Shown here one piece after another: positions 26,035 through 35,619 of a stretch of DNA of 64,000 bases (position 1 is the stretch's first letter; each line of letters begins with the position of its first letter). Under the pieces are notes generated by a model, which saw only the letters and a program-made list of their open reading frames with translations, ran no database searches and was not told the DNA's origin. A program made the position numbers and the translations under genes. The DNA lies in the NCBI RefSeq assembly GCF_014596915.1, contig NZ_JACVWU010000020.1, positions 120,285 through 184,284 of the forward strand. The letters are read 5' to 3'. The DNA comes from Streptomyces sp. TRM68416. Lineage in GTDB: Bacteria; Actinomycetota; Actinomycetes; Streptomycetales; Streptomycetaceae.

Positions 26035-26991
26035 TCACTCGATGTCCTCCCTGATGCGCTGGGCCCCGCGCAGTCGCGCCGGTGCCGCCCGCCGGTTCTC
26101 GGCGACCTCTTCCTCGGTGGGAAGTTCGGCACCACGGGTGAGCAGCTTGAGCCGCGGCTGGTACTGCTCGGGCACGACCGGCAGTCCGGGCGGCGCGGTG
26201 GTGGCGGCGCCCGCCGCGAACACCTGCTTCACCAGCCGGTCCTCCAGCGAGTGGTACGACAGCACGGCGATGCGCCCGCCGACGTCCAGCGCCTTCACGG
26301 CGGCCGGGATCGCCCGCTCCAGGACGGACAGTTCGCCGTTGACCTCGATGCGCAGGGCCTGGAAGGTGCGCTTGGCCGGGTTGCCGCCGGTGCGCTTGGC
26401 GGCCTGCGGCAGCGCGTCCCGGATCAGCTCAACGAGCCGCGCACTGTTGCTGAACGGCTCCTTCTCGCGCTCGCGCACGACGGCGGCCACGATCCGCTTG
26501 GCCTGCTTCTCCTCGCCGTACGACCGCAGGATCCGCACGAGTTCGCCCGCCGGGTAGGTGTTGAGGACCTCGGCGGCACTGATGCCGGTCGTCTGGTCCA
26601 TGCGCATGTCCAGCGGGGCGTCCTGGGCGTAGGCGAAGCCCCGGTCGGCCTCGTCGAGCTGCATGGAGGAGACGCCGAGGTCGAACAGGACGCCCTGCAC
26701 GCGCGCGATGCCGAGCCGATCGAGGACGTCCGGGAGCTCGTCGTAGACCGCGTGGACCAGGGTCGCGCGCTCACCGAAGGGCGCGAGCCGCTCGCCGGAC
26801 AGCCGCAGGGCCTCCTTGTCGCGGTCGAGGGCGACGAGCCGGGCCTCGGGGAACTGCCGGAGCAGCGCCTCGCTGTGGCCGCCGAGGCCGAGGGTGCAGT
26901 CGACGACGACCGCTCCGGGGGCCTGGAGGGCGGGGGCCAACATGTCCAGACACCGCTGGAGCATCACCGGGACATGTCGACTCTGGCTCAA
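26035..26991 (-). CDS. rsmH: RsmH, 16S rRNA (cytosine1402-N4)-methyltransferase
   Basis: 318 residues, first gene of the dcw run. The Rossmann-type SAM site is DCTLGLGGHSEALL, preceded by HVPVML, and followed by VQGVLFDLGVSSMQLDEADRGFAYAQDAPLDMRMD, the family hallmark, and ALRIEVNGEL with AVLSYHSLEDRLVKQ. It methylates N4 of C1402 in the decoding centre. Start is TTG 26991 (MSQSRHVPVML) with GAGGG in front; an in-frame stop immediately upstream rules out a longer form. No mraZ gene lies upstream in this window. Confidence 0.95.
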   Translation of the reverse strand: MSQSRHVPVMLQRCLDMLAPALQAPGAVVVDCTLGLGGHSEALLRQFPEARLVALDRDKEALRLSGERLAPFGERATLVHAVYDELPDVLDRLGIARVQGVLFDLGVSSMQLDEADRGFAYAQDAPLDMRMDQTTGISAAEVLNTYPAGELVRILRSYGEEKQAKRIVAAVVREREKEPFSNSARLVELIRDALPQAAKRTGGNPAKRTFQALRIEVNGELSVLERAIPAAVKALDVGGRIAVLSYHSLEDRLVKQVFAAGAATTAPPGLPVVPEQYQPRLKLLTRGAELPTEEEVAENRRAAPARLRGAQRIREDIE

Positions 26992-27207
26992 GGGGCCCTC
27001 TCAGGTCCGGCGAGGAGTACGCACCGCCGGGTCCCCCACCCTCTCGTGAAGGGGAGGCCTGCCGGCGCCGGAAGCGTCAGCCGGCCGGGAGCGGAAGGGA
27101 GGCCGAGCCGTGCGTACGCGCCGCGCACGCGGGGAGATCGCCGGCAGGTGTGCCGGGTCCTACGGAAGTTCAGTCCAGCAGGGAGGCCTCGCCTCCCGCT
27201 TCGCGTC
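26992..27207 (-). other. Long GC-rich leader of rsmH
   Basis: About 215 bases without a supported gene between the predicted promoter and the rsmH start. It contains inverted repeats (for example 27181-27197), but no recognised riboswitch consensus. Confidence 0.45.
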
Positions 27208-27235
27208 ACTTTAGTCCACCCTGTCTCGCGGTCAA
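27208..27235 (-). promoter_or_regulatory. rsmH: Predicted sigma70-type promoter of rsmH and the dcw run
   Basis: On the minus strand TTGACC (27235-27230) and TAAAGT (27213-27208) are separated by 16 bases, the best -35/-10 pair in this region. It predicts a leader of about 210 bases before rsmH with several GC-rich inverted repeats, including GGGAGGC/GCCTCCC at 27181-27197. Confidence 0.6.
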
Positions 27236-27411
27236 TCAACCGGCCTGCGCGGCGCGGCCCGCGCCGGGCCCGAAGCCGCGAGGCGGGATGAATCACTCGT
27301 ACGGCGGCACTCGCGCCACCCTTGTGGGTTAGCTCACAACAAGGCTCAATGACGTTCTTTGTCCCCTCTCACAGCGGGCCCGGATCGAGGGTGACCAGTA
27401 ACGTCATGGGT

Positions 27412-27960
27412 ATGACGACTTCTGCATCGGTTCCCGCAGGTCCCCAAGGCGCCATAGCCGGCGGCGGCACGGTCACCGACCGTCTGGTCGAGGCGAACGA
27501 GCGCTACGCCTCCGCGTTCACCGATCCCGGAATGGACGCCCGCCCCGTTCTGAACGTCGCGATCGTGGCCTGCATGGACGCCCGTCTCGACCTGCACAAG
27601 GCGCTCGGCCTGCAGCTCGGCGACTGTCACACCATCCGTAACGCGGGCGGTGTCGTCACCGACGACGTGATCCGCTCCCTGACGATCAGCCAGCGGGCGC
27701 TCGGCACCCGCAGCGTGGTCCTCATCCACCACACCGGATGCGGCCTGGAGAGTCTCACCGAGGAGTTCCGGCACGAGCTGGAGATGGAGGTCGGCCAGCG
27801 CCCCGCCTGGGCCGTGGAGGCCTTCCGGGACGTCGACCAGGATGTGCGGCAGTCCATGCAGCGCGTGCGGACCTCGCCGTTCCTGGTGCACACCGACGAC
27901 GTGCGCGGCTTCGTCTTCGACGTGCAGACCGGGCTCCTGCGCGAGATCGACCCTGCGTAA
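27412..27960 (+). CDS. Beta-carbonic anhydrase
   Basis: 182 residues, cytoplasmic zinc enzyme interconverting CO2 and bicarbonate. The zinc-binding set of the beta class is clear: VAIVACMDARLDL (Cys, then the Asp-x-Arg dyad) and VLIHHTGCGLESL (His and Cys). It is of the short type related to mycobacterial Rv1284. I prefer ATG 27412 (MTTSASVPAGP) over ATG 27406 because a -10-like TAACGT (27399-27404) lies seven bases before it, as expected for a leaderless mRNA, and there is no good ribosome-binding site. Transcribed away from the dcw run. Confidence 0.93.
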   Translation: MTTSASVPAGPQGAIAGGGTVTDRLVEANERYASAFTDPGMDARPVLNVAIVACMDARLDLHKALGLQLGDCHTIRNAGGVVTDDVIRSLTISQRALGTRSVVLIHHTGCGLESLTEEFRHELEMEVGQRPAWAVEAFRDVDQDVRQSMQRVRTSPFLVHTDDVRGFVFDVQTGLLREIDPA

Positions 27961-28198
27961 CCTCGCGCCGAAGCTGTCGTTTCGCTGTTGATTTCCTGCT
28001 GGACGGTGCCCAGAAGACAGTAAACCCCGACATATCGCCGCCGGTTGTCCACAGGCGAGTGACACGAATCGGTAACGGCAGCAAGAATGCGGGGGTGGCG
28101 TCACGCGGAACCTTTCACGCGTGGTGTCCGTGTTCCAGGGGAGGGCCGGTCCGCAACGCAGAGCGTCGGCCCGGCAAGGACGGGCCGAGGAGGGCCGG
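27961..28198 (+). other. Intergenic region before the MoxR operon
   Basis: 238 bases presumed to hold the promoter of the MoxR-DUF58-transglutaminase operon. I see no convincing hexamer pair and no gene. Confidence 0.4.
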
Positions 28199-29226
<1,028 letters not shown>

Positions 29227-29227
<1 letters not shown>

Positions 29228-30594
29228 TGGCCTCCGCCGCGGGGCCGGGCCTGCCGGAGGCCGACCGGGGCGGGCAGGGCGGCGTGCGCACCGCGCTGTC
29301 CGGTCTGACCACCCGCGGCCGCTCCTTCCTGGCCGCGGGCATCGCCGCCGCCGTGTGCGCGTACGTCCTCGGGGAGAGCGATCTGCTCCGGGTCGGTCTG
29401 CTCCTGGCGGTCCTGCCGCTGGTGTGCGCGGCCGTGCTCTACCGCACGCGCTACCGCGTCGCCGGCAGCCGCCGCCTCTCCCCCGCGCGCGTGCCCGCCG
29501 GCAGCGAGGCCCGGGTGCACCTGCGGATGGACAACGTCTCGCGGCTGCCCACCGGCCTGCTCATGCTCCAGGACCGGGTCCCCTACGTCCTCGGCCCGCG
29601 CCCCCGCTTCGTGCTCGACCGCGTCGAGGCGGGCGGACGCCGCGAGGTCTCCTACCGGGTCCGCTCCGACCTGCGCGGCCGCTATCCGCTGGGCCCCCTC
29701 CAGCTCCGCCTGAGCGATCCGTTCGGCATGTGCGAACTGACCCGCTCCTTCTCCACGTACGACACCCTCACGGTGATCCCGCGCGTGGAGCCGCTGCCGC
29801 CGGTCCGGCTGACCGGCGAGGCCAAGGGGTACGGCGACGGACGGCTGCGCGCGCTCGCGCTGGCCGGCGAGGACGACGTCATCCCGCGCGGCTACCGCTA
29901 CGGCGACGACCTGCGCCGCGTGCACTGGCGGTCCACCGCCCGCTACGGCGAGCTGATGGTGCGCCGGGAGGAGCAGCCGCAGCGCGCCCACTGCACGGTG
30001 CTCCTGGACACCCGGGGACTGGCCTTCCGGGGCGCGGGCCCGGACTCGGCCTTCGAATGGGCCGTGTCGGGCGCCGCCTCGGCGCTCGTGCACATGCTGG
30101 AGCGGGGCTTCTCCGTGCGCCTGCTGACGGACACCGGCAGCTCGGTGCCCGGCGAGGGGGCCGACGGTTTCGCCGGTACCGGCCAGGAGTCGGCGGACGC
30201 GGCCGGCCTGATGATGGACACCCTCGCGGTGATCGACCACTCCGACGGCACGGGCCTGTCCCGGGCCTACGACGTGCTGCGCGGCGGGAACGAGGGGCTG
30301 CTCGTCGCCTTCTTCGGCGACCTCGACGAGGAGCAGGCCACGGTGGCCGCCAAGATGCGCCAGCGCAGCGGGGGCGCGGTCGCCTTCGTGCTGGACAGCG
30401 AGACCTGGGGCCGGGAACCGACCGATGTGGCCCGGCCGTTGGACAGGAGCGGGGAGCGGCTGCGCATGCTGCGCGAGGCCGGCTGGACGGCCGTGAGCGT
30501 GCCGCGGGGCGCTTCCCTGACCGAGCTGTGGCGCCAGGCGGACCGTGAGCGCACGGGCGTCGTCGCCGCGAGTCGTGGGGAGGGACCGGCATGA
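29227..30594 (+). CDS. DUF58 domain protein (MoxR partner)
   Basis: 455 residues. Two short hydrophobic helices near the N-terminus (about residues 38-75, AAGIAAAVCAYVLGE then VGLLLAVLPLVCAAVLY) anchor a long domain. The DUF58 signature is visible as DDVIPRGYRYGDDLRRVHWRSTAR with GELMVRREEQ following, and a VWA-like part covers the second half (CTVLLDTRG). It is the middle gene of a conserved three-gene set (MoxR, DUF58, transglutaminase) of unknown substrate. ATG 29227 shares a base with the moxR stop; the preceding GTG 29224 is an alternative start. Confidence 0.92.
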
Positions 30595-32972
30595 GCGGGC
30601 GGGCACGACTGGCGCTGTGCGCCTGGGTGGCCACGCTGGCGGCGGCCTGCGCCCTGCTCCCCCTCGTCGACGAGCCCACCTGGCTCTTCCAGGCGGCTCT
30701 GATGCTGGCGGTGCAATCGGGTGTGGGCATGGCCGCGCGGCGGGTGCCGCTGGCCCGGGCGCTGACCGTCGGGGCGCAGGCCCTGGTCACGCTGGTGCTG
30801 CTGACCCTGGCCTTCGCCCGGGAGCAGGCACTCTTCGGGCTGCTGCCGGGACCGCAGGCGTTCACGCACTTCGCCGACCTGCTCCAGGCCGGCACCGACG
30901 ACGTGGGGCGGTACGCGATACCGGCGCCGGTGTCCGACGGCATCCGGCTGATGCTCGTCGGCGGTGTCCTGGTGATCGGTCTCGCCGTGGACACCCTCGC
31001 GGTCACCTTCCGCAGCGCGGCCCCGGCCGGGCTGCCGCTGCTCGCGCTGTACTCCGTCGCCGCGGGGCTGTCCGACGGCGGCGCCGACTGGCTGTGGTTC
31101 CTGGTCGCGGCGTCCGGCTATCTGATGCTGCTGCTGGCCGAGGGCCGGGACCGGCTCTCGCAGTGGGGACGCGTCTTCGGCGGCGCCCCGCGCACGCCGG
31201 CCGGCGAACCGAGCGGCGCGGTGGCCCCCGTGCGCGCCGGACGGCGCATCGGCGTGGTCGCGCTGGGCATCGCCCTGGTGGTGCCGCTCGGCCTGCCCGC
31301 GATGAACGGCGGCCTGCTGGACGCGGCCGGCGCCGGAGTGGGCGACGGGTCCGGGAGCGGCGGCACGATCTCCGCCGTGAACCCGCTGGTGTCGCTGCGC
31401 GACAGCCTGAACGTGGACGAGGACCGCGAGGTCCTGACCCTGCGCACCACCACCGACAACCTGTCCGACATGTATCTGCGGATCGTGTCCCTGGACGACT
31501 TCGACGGCACCACCTGGAAGCCGTCCAAGCGGAAGATCACCGCGGTGCCGGAGGAGTTCCCCACCCCCATGGGTCTGGGCCCCGACATCAAGCGCACCGA
31601 GATCGAGACCCGTGTCTCGGCCGCGAACTGGTACGCCCAGGACTGGCTGCCCATGCCGTACCCGCCGAGCGGCGTGGACGTGGAGGGCAACTGGCGGTAC
31701 GAGCCGCTGGGCATGACGCTGGTCGGCGATCACGGCCAGAACACCCGCGGCGCGACCTACACGGTGCGCAGCCTCGACCTCCAGCCCACGGCGGAACAGC
31801 TCGCCTCGGCGCCGGAGCCGTCGGCGGCCCTGAAGCGCGAGTTCACCAAGCTGCCGTCGTCGCTGCCCAAGGAGGTGGCCGACACCGCGCGCCAGGTCAC
31901 CGACGGCGCGACGAGCCACTACGAGCAGGCGGTCAAGCTCCAGGAGTACCTCGCCGTCACCGGCGGCTTCCAGTACGACACCCAGGTGCAGGTCGGCAGC
32001 GGGTCGAAGGCGATCGCCCGGTTCCTGCGGGACAAGCAGGGCTTCTGCGTCCACTTCTCCTTCGCCATGGCGTCCATGGCCCGCTCACTGGGCATACCGG
32101 CCCGGGTGGCGGTGGGCTTCGCGCCCGGTACCCCGCAGGGGGACCGGATGGTGTCGGTGGGGCTGAGGGACGCCCACGCCTGGCCCGAGCTGTACTTCGA
32201 GGGCGTCGGCTGGACCCGCTTCGAGCCGACCCCGACCCGGGGTTCGGTCCCCGAGTACACCCAGACGGATTCGTCCGGCAGCACCCTGCCGGATACAACC
32301 CGGCCGTCCCAGACGTCGAGTGCCGCGCCCTCGGACGAGCCGTCGGCGAGCGACAGCTGCCCGGCCGGGCAGAAGCCGGAACTGTGTGCGAGCGAGTCCC
32401 CGCAGGCGGTGGTGGTCCCGAACGACCAGGGCCCCAAGTGGTACGTCGCCCTTTCCTGGGCCCTGGGCGGCCTGGCCGTCCTGCTGGTGCCCCTGGCGCC
32501 GCTGCTGTGGCGGACGCGGACCCGGGCGGTACGGCTGGGCGCGCACGGCCGCGGTGAGGCGGACGTGGCCGCGCACACGCTGGCTGTCTGGCAGGAGCTG
32601 ACGGACACGGCCTGGGACTTCGGCATCGCCCCGGACGAGTCGCAGACGCCGCGCAAGGCGGCGGCGCGGATCGTGCGGCTCGGGCATCTCGATCCGACGG
32701 CCGCGGCCGCGGTGCACCGGGTGGCCGACGCCGTGGAGCAGGTTCTCTACGCTCCGCGGCCGCGCCCGACGGCCGGTCTCGCGGAGGACGTGCGCCGGGT
32801 GGCCGCCGCGCTGCAGGGCACGGTCAGCCGCGGCACGCGGCTGCGGGCACTGTTCGCGCCCCGCTCGTCCGTCCGTGTGGTGTGGGCGGCCTCGGCCTGG
32901 TGGGACGGCGTCAAGGCGCGGGTCTCCGCGGGACGCCCGACGTTCGGCAAGCCGTCCCGGCAGCAGGGCTGA
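30591..32972 (+). CDS. TgpA-like membrane transglutaminase (DUF3488 + transglutaminase-like core)
   Basis: 793 residues. Six or so transmembrane helices lie in residues 1-225, ending around VVPLGLPAM. An extracytoplasmic part contains a papain-like transglutaminase core: Cys in RFLRDKQGFCVHFSFAMASM, His in GLRDAHAWPELYFEG, and an Asp/Glu-side WTRFEPTPTRGSVP. A further TM helix follows near 625-645 (WALGGLAVLLVPLAPLLW) and a cytoplasmic DUF4129-like tail. TgpA of Pseudomonas is essential in the same operon context; the substrate here is unknown. ATG 30591 overlaps the DUF58 stop (ATGA). The three genes act as one operon. Confidence 0.92.
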   Translation: MSGRARLALCAWVATLAAACALLPLVDEPTWLFQAALMLAVQSGVGMAARRVPLARALTVGAQALVTLVLLTLAFAREQALFGLLPGPQAFTHFADLLQAGTDDVGRYAIPAPVSDGIRLMLVGGVLVIGLAVDTLAVTFRSAAPAGLPLLALYSVAAGLSDGGADWLWFLVAASGYLMLLLAEGRDRLSQWGRVFGGAPRTPAGEPSGAVAPVRAGRRIGVVALGIALVVPLGLPAMNGGLLDAAGAGVGDGSGSGGTISAVNPLVSLRDSLNVDEDREVLTLRTTTDNLSDMYLRIVSLDDFDGTTWKPSKRKITAVPEEFPTPMGLGPDIKRTEIETRVSAANWYAQDWLPMPYPPSGVDVEGNWRYEPLGMTLVGDHGQNTRGATYTVRSLDLQPTAEQLASAPEPSAALKREFTKLPSSLPKEVADTARQVTDGATSHYEQAVKLQEYLAVTGGFQYDTQVQVGSGSKAIARFLRDKQGFCVHFSFAMASMARSLGIPARVAVGFAPGTPQGDRMVSVGLRDAHAWPELYFEGVGWTRFEPTPTRGSVPEYTQTDSSGSTLPDTTRPSQTSSAAPSDEPSASDSCPAGQKPELCASESPQAVVVPNDQGPKWYVALSWALGGLAVLLVPLAPLLWRTRTRAVRLGAHGRGEADVAAHTLAVWQELTDTAWDFGIAPDESQTPRKAAARIVRLGHLDPTAAAAVHRVADAVEQVLYAPRPRPTAGLAEDVRRVAAALQGTVSRGTRLRALFAPRSSVRVVWAASAWWDGVKARVSAGRPTFGKPSRQQG

Positions 32973-33001
32973 GGCGAACGCGGGAACGAGGACGCGAGCA
33001 C

Positions 33002-33039
33002 AGACCGGCCCGGGCGGGTACCCGCCCGGGCCGAGGTCT
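33002..33039 (+). terminator. Terminator palindrome after the transglutaminase operon
   Basis: A perfect 26-bp palindrome, GGCCCGGGCGGGT followed by its complement (33007-33032), with flanking AGACC/GGTCT, 35 bases after the stop codon. Confidence 0.75.
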
Positions 33040-33176
33040 TCCTGCCGTCAACGGACTTCCTGCTTTCGACGATCTCCATGCCCCTCGACTCGACGGCCTT
33101 CATGGCCGACTGTCCGCATGGCCGACTGTCCTACGGCGTGCAAGCCTGCGGGCAGGCGGGCGCGCCTGAAGGCACG

Positions 33177-33223
33177 CGTGAGGGGGTGACCACCTTGCTG
33201 GTGCTGGTGGTCACCCCCTCACG
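33177..33223 (-). terminator. Terminator of the DUF3040 gene
   Basis: 18-bp perfect stem, 33177-33194 with 33206-33223, and an 11-base loop, lying 32 bases beyond the DUF3040 stop. No long U-tract is present, so it may also work in the other direction. Confidence 0.7.
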
Positions 33224-33254
33224 TCTGTCTGTGCGGGAGCTGCGGCTCTTCGAG

Positions 33255-33644
33255 CTAATGGCCCTGCTCGTCGCGGCGCCGCTGCCAGCGCTGCTCGATG
33301 CGGTCCATCATGGAGCGCTTGGGTCGACTCTGACGGTCGGCCTGCTGGCCACCAGCGGGCTGCTCGCCCGGCTTGGGGGCCTTGCGCCAGCCGGTCACGG
33401 CGAGTACCGCGCAGCCCAGCATGACGAGGAAGCCCACCACGCTGAGCCAGACCTGCTGGGCGACCATTCCAGCCATGAGGAGCGCGATACCCACGAGGAA
33501 GCCCGCGACTGCCTGGTAGACCCGTCGCCGGGTGTACGTGCGCAGCCCGCTTCCCTCAAGCGCTGTCGCGAACTTGGGATCTTCGGCGTACAGCGCTCGC
33601 TCCATCTGCTCGAGCATGCGCTGCTCGTGCTCCGAGAGCGGCAC
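33255..33644 (-). CDS. DUF3040 membrane protein
   Basis: 129 residues. The N-terminus PLSEHEQRMLEQMERALYAEDPKFATAL is the hallmark of DUF3040. Two adjacent hydrophobic helices (about residues 43-60 and 65-85, VYQAVAGFLVGIALLMAGMV then VWLSVVGFLVMLGCAVLAV) precede a basic tail rich in Arg and Gln. Small DUF3040 proteins are common in actinobacteria and of unknown function; several copies per genome are usual. GTG 33644 has GAGGAGGA upstream. Confidence 0.92.
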   Translation of the reverse strand: MPLSEHEQRMLEQMERALYAEDPKFATALEGSGLRTYTRRRVYQAVAGFLVGIALLMAGMVAQQVWLSVVGFLVMLGCAVLAVTGWRKAPKPGEQPAGGQQADRQSRPKRSMMDRIEQRWQRRRDEQGH

Positions 33645-33921
33645 GGAGTCCTCCTCATCGTGCAGTCGCCGGGGCGACCCGGGGGGTCCCTTCAGGATAG
33701 GCAGGGAATCGCCCCCGTGAAACCCGCCCCTCTACGCCAATTGGCCAACCGGGATCCGCCATGGGCGGTCCGGCCCGCTGAGGTCTGCATTCCCCAGCAG
33801 CCGACCCGTCATGCCGGGCGGTCTCCCTCGATCATACGGCGCTGAGCGCCCGATCGGGGGGCCTGTGGCGTACTCCATGTGCAGCCAAGTCCCTGATCAG
33901 CGGTGCATCACAGGAGGCGGC
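33645..33921 (-). other. Intergenic region, DUF3040 promoter side
   Basis: About 277 bases between two minus-strand genes with no supported gene. A TATCCT -10-like box is visible on the minus strand near 33700 upstream of DUF3040. Confidence 0.4.
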
Positions 33922-34749
33922 TCAGGCCTCGGCGGCCCCTTGCGTCTCTCCGAGCACATGAAGCTGTGTGGCAACGGAGTGGAAGGCGGGGAGTTCGGCC
34001 GCCGCTTCCTCCAGCTTGAGCAGCGCCTCCAGGGCCCCGGGCTCGGTGTCCACCAGGACGCCGGGGACCAGGTCGGCGAAGACGCGGACGCCGTGCACGG
34101 CGCCGACCGTGAGGCCCGCGCCCTTCACCAGTGCGGTGAGCTGCTCGGCGGTGAAGCGGTGCGGCACGGGGTCACCCTCGCCCCAGCGGCCGTTCGGGTC
34201 GTCGAGGGCCTGCTTCGCCTCCTTGAAGTGCCCGGCGAGGGCGCGGGCGAGCACGGCACCGCCGAGACCGGCGGCGAGCAGGCTGAGGACGCCCTCGGAG
34301 CGCAGGGCCGCCACCGCGTTGCGGACGCCTTCGGCCGGGTCGTCCACGTACTCCAGGACGCCGTGGCACAGCACCGCGTCGTAGCCGCCGCGCTCGACCA
34401 CGTCGAACAGGCCGTGGGCGTCGCCCTGGACGCCCGTCACCCGGTCGGCGACACCGGCCTCGGCGGCGCGGCGCTCCAGCGCGAACAGCGCGTTGGGGCT
34501 GGGGTCGACCACGGTGACGCGGTGGCCCAGGCGGGCGAGGGGCACGGCGAAGTTGCCGCTGCCGCCACCGGTGTCGAGGACGTCCAGCGCCTCGCGGCCG
34601 GTGGCCTTGGCCCGGCGGTCCAGGGCGTCCTGGAGGACTTCCCAGACCACCGCGGTACGGAGGGAGGCGCGGGGGCGGGAGGGGTCGGAGCGAAGCGGCG
34701 TCGGGTGAGGGTGGCGGTGGGCGACGGGCGGGCGCATCGGGTCCGACAC
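33922..34749 (-). CDS. SAM-dependent class I methyltransferase
   Basis: 275 residues. The SAM-binding motif I is ALDVLDTGGGSGNFAVPLARLG with the acidic VTVVDPSPNALFALERRA and QGDAHGLFDVV following, and motif IV is YDAVLCHGVLEYVDD. It resembles ubiquinone/menaquinone-type and tRNA (cmo5U34)-type methyltransferases, but no substrate can be assigned. GTG 34749 has GAGGAG nine bases upstream. A proline/histidine-rich N-terminus of about 25 residues precedes the fold. Confidence 0.88.
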   Translation of the reverse strand: MSDPMRPPVAHRHPHPTPLRSDPSRPRASLRTAVVWEVLQDALDRRAKATGREALDVLDTGGGSGNFAVPLARLGHRVTVVDPSPNALFALERRAAEAGVADRVTGVQGDAHGLFDVVERGGYDAVLCHGVLEYVDDPAEGVRNAVAALRSEGVLSLLAAGLGGAVLARALAGHFKEAKQALDDPNGRWGEGDPVPHRFTAEQLTALVKGAGLTVGAVHGVRVFADLVPGVLVDTEPGALEALLKLEEAAAELPAFHSVATQLHVLGETQGAAEA

Positions 34750-34894
34750 GGCAGTTGACTCCTCGGCGCGGCACCGCCGCGTGCGACGGCGGAGCGAACG
34801 GGCTGCCGCCCGGTCCGGGGTACCGGAGCTGAGCGGCTTCAGGCGTGTCCCACCCTATTGCCTCCGGTCCCGTACCTGGTCATGGCGCCCGGGG

Positions 34895-35458
34895 TCAGCC
34901 GACGTCCGGGAAATCGCGTCCCGGGTCCTCCCCCTCCGGCCGGTCGGTGTCCTGGCGCTGCTGGGGCAGGACCGGCTGGAGCACCAGCATCCGCTCCACC
35001 AGGCGCAGGAACATCGCCACGTCGCGCATCAGGTCGTCGGCGTCCCGGCGGGTGGCCGCGCCCTGGATACCGGCCTCGGCCCGGGCGCGGCGCCGGGCCC
35101 CGGCAGCGAACAGCGCGCTCCACTCGGCGAGCTCGGGCGCTATTTCGGGGAGCACTTCCCAGGCGCTCCTGATGCGGGCCCGGCGTCGGGGTGTGGTCTC
35201 GGGGCGCCCGCGCGCGGCGAGCACGGCGGCGGCGGTGCGCAGGGCGGCGAGGTGGGCCGTCGCATAGCGCTCGTTGGGTGTCTCCAGGACGGCGGCCTCG
35301 TCCAGTCCGGCGCGGGCCTGGGCGAGCAGGTCGAGGGCGGCGGGCGGGGCCGTGGTCCGGCGCAGCACGGGGTGCACGTCGCTCGCCGGGCCGGTCAGTG
35401 AGGGGGCAGGGCCGGTGGCGCGGCGCCGGTGGGCGGCGGCTGCGTGGTAGCTGGCCAT
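34895..35458 (-). CDS. SAV_6107-type HEPN domain protein
   Basis: 187 residues. After an Ala/His/Arg-rich start comes an all-helical domain: ALDLLAQARAGLDEAAV, ERYATAHLAALRTAAAVLAARGRP and a region with IAPELAEWSALFAAGARRRARAEAGI and RDADDLMRDVAMFLRLVERML. The pattern is that of the SAV_6107 HEPN family of actinobacteria. HEPN domains are often RNases or nucleic-acid binders in toxin or defence systems, but this clade is widespread and core, and no catalytic R-x4-6-H is visible. Its function is unknown. ATG 35458 has GGAGG seven bases upstream. The divergent neighbour is the Pip operon. Confidence 0.85.
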   Translation of the reverse strand: MASYHAAAAHRRRATGPAPSLTGPASDVHPVLRRTTAPPAALDLLAQARAGLDEAAVLETPNERYATAHLAALRTAAAVLAARGRPETTPRRRARIRSAWEVLPEIAPELAEWSALFAAGARRRARAEAGIQGAATRRDADDLMRDVAMFLRLVERMLVLQPVLPQQRQDTDRPEGEDPGRDFPDVG

Positions 35459-35548
35459 GACGAACCTCCTGTCGTCTGTGTGACGGCACGGGTGCCGTAT
35501 GTGCCCATCGTGCGGTATGGCACTGACAATCCGTTCTGACCTGGGCTT

Positions 35549-35577
35549 TTGCTTCGATCGAAGGTTCGGGCTAGTTT
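35549..35577 (+). promoter_or_regulatory. Predicted promoter of the ABC-Pip-TetR operon
   Basis: TTGCTT (35549-35554) and TAGTTT (35572-35577) are 17 bases apart, the optimal distance, and the -10 element runs into the large palindrome at 35575. A small palindrome CTTCGATCGAAG (35552-35563) lies inside the spacer. Confidence 0.6.
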
Positions 35578-35602
35578 TTGCACTGACCAGTCAGTTCAAA
35601 AA
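35575..35602. promoter_or_regulatory. 28-bp operator palindrome of the Pip operon
   Basis: TTTTTGCACTGACC (35575-35588) and AGTCAGTTCAAAAA (35589-35602) are complementary at 12 of 14 positions. It overlaps the -10 element of the predicted promoter and precedes the operon by 18 bases. The TetR-family regulator encoded as the third gene of the operon is the obvious candidate to bind it and repress its own operon. Confidence 0.8.
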
Positions 35603-35619
35603 CAGGGGATGGGGTAGCC

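Noticed and set aside
9265..26991. Possible missing murC, ftsA and mraZ
   Set aside because: Actinobacterial dcw clusters of this kind lack ftsA; murC is expected elsewhere. Nothing indicates a deletion here.
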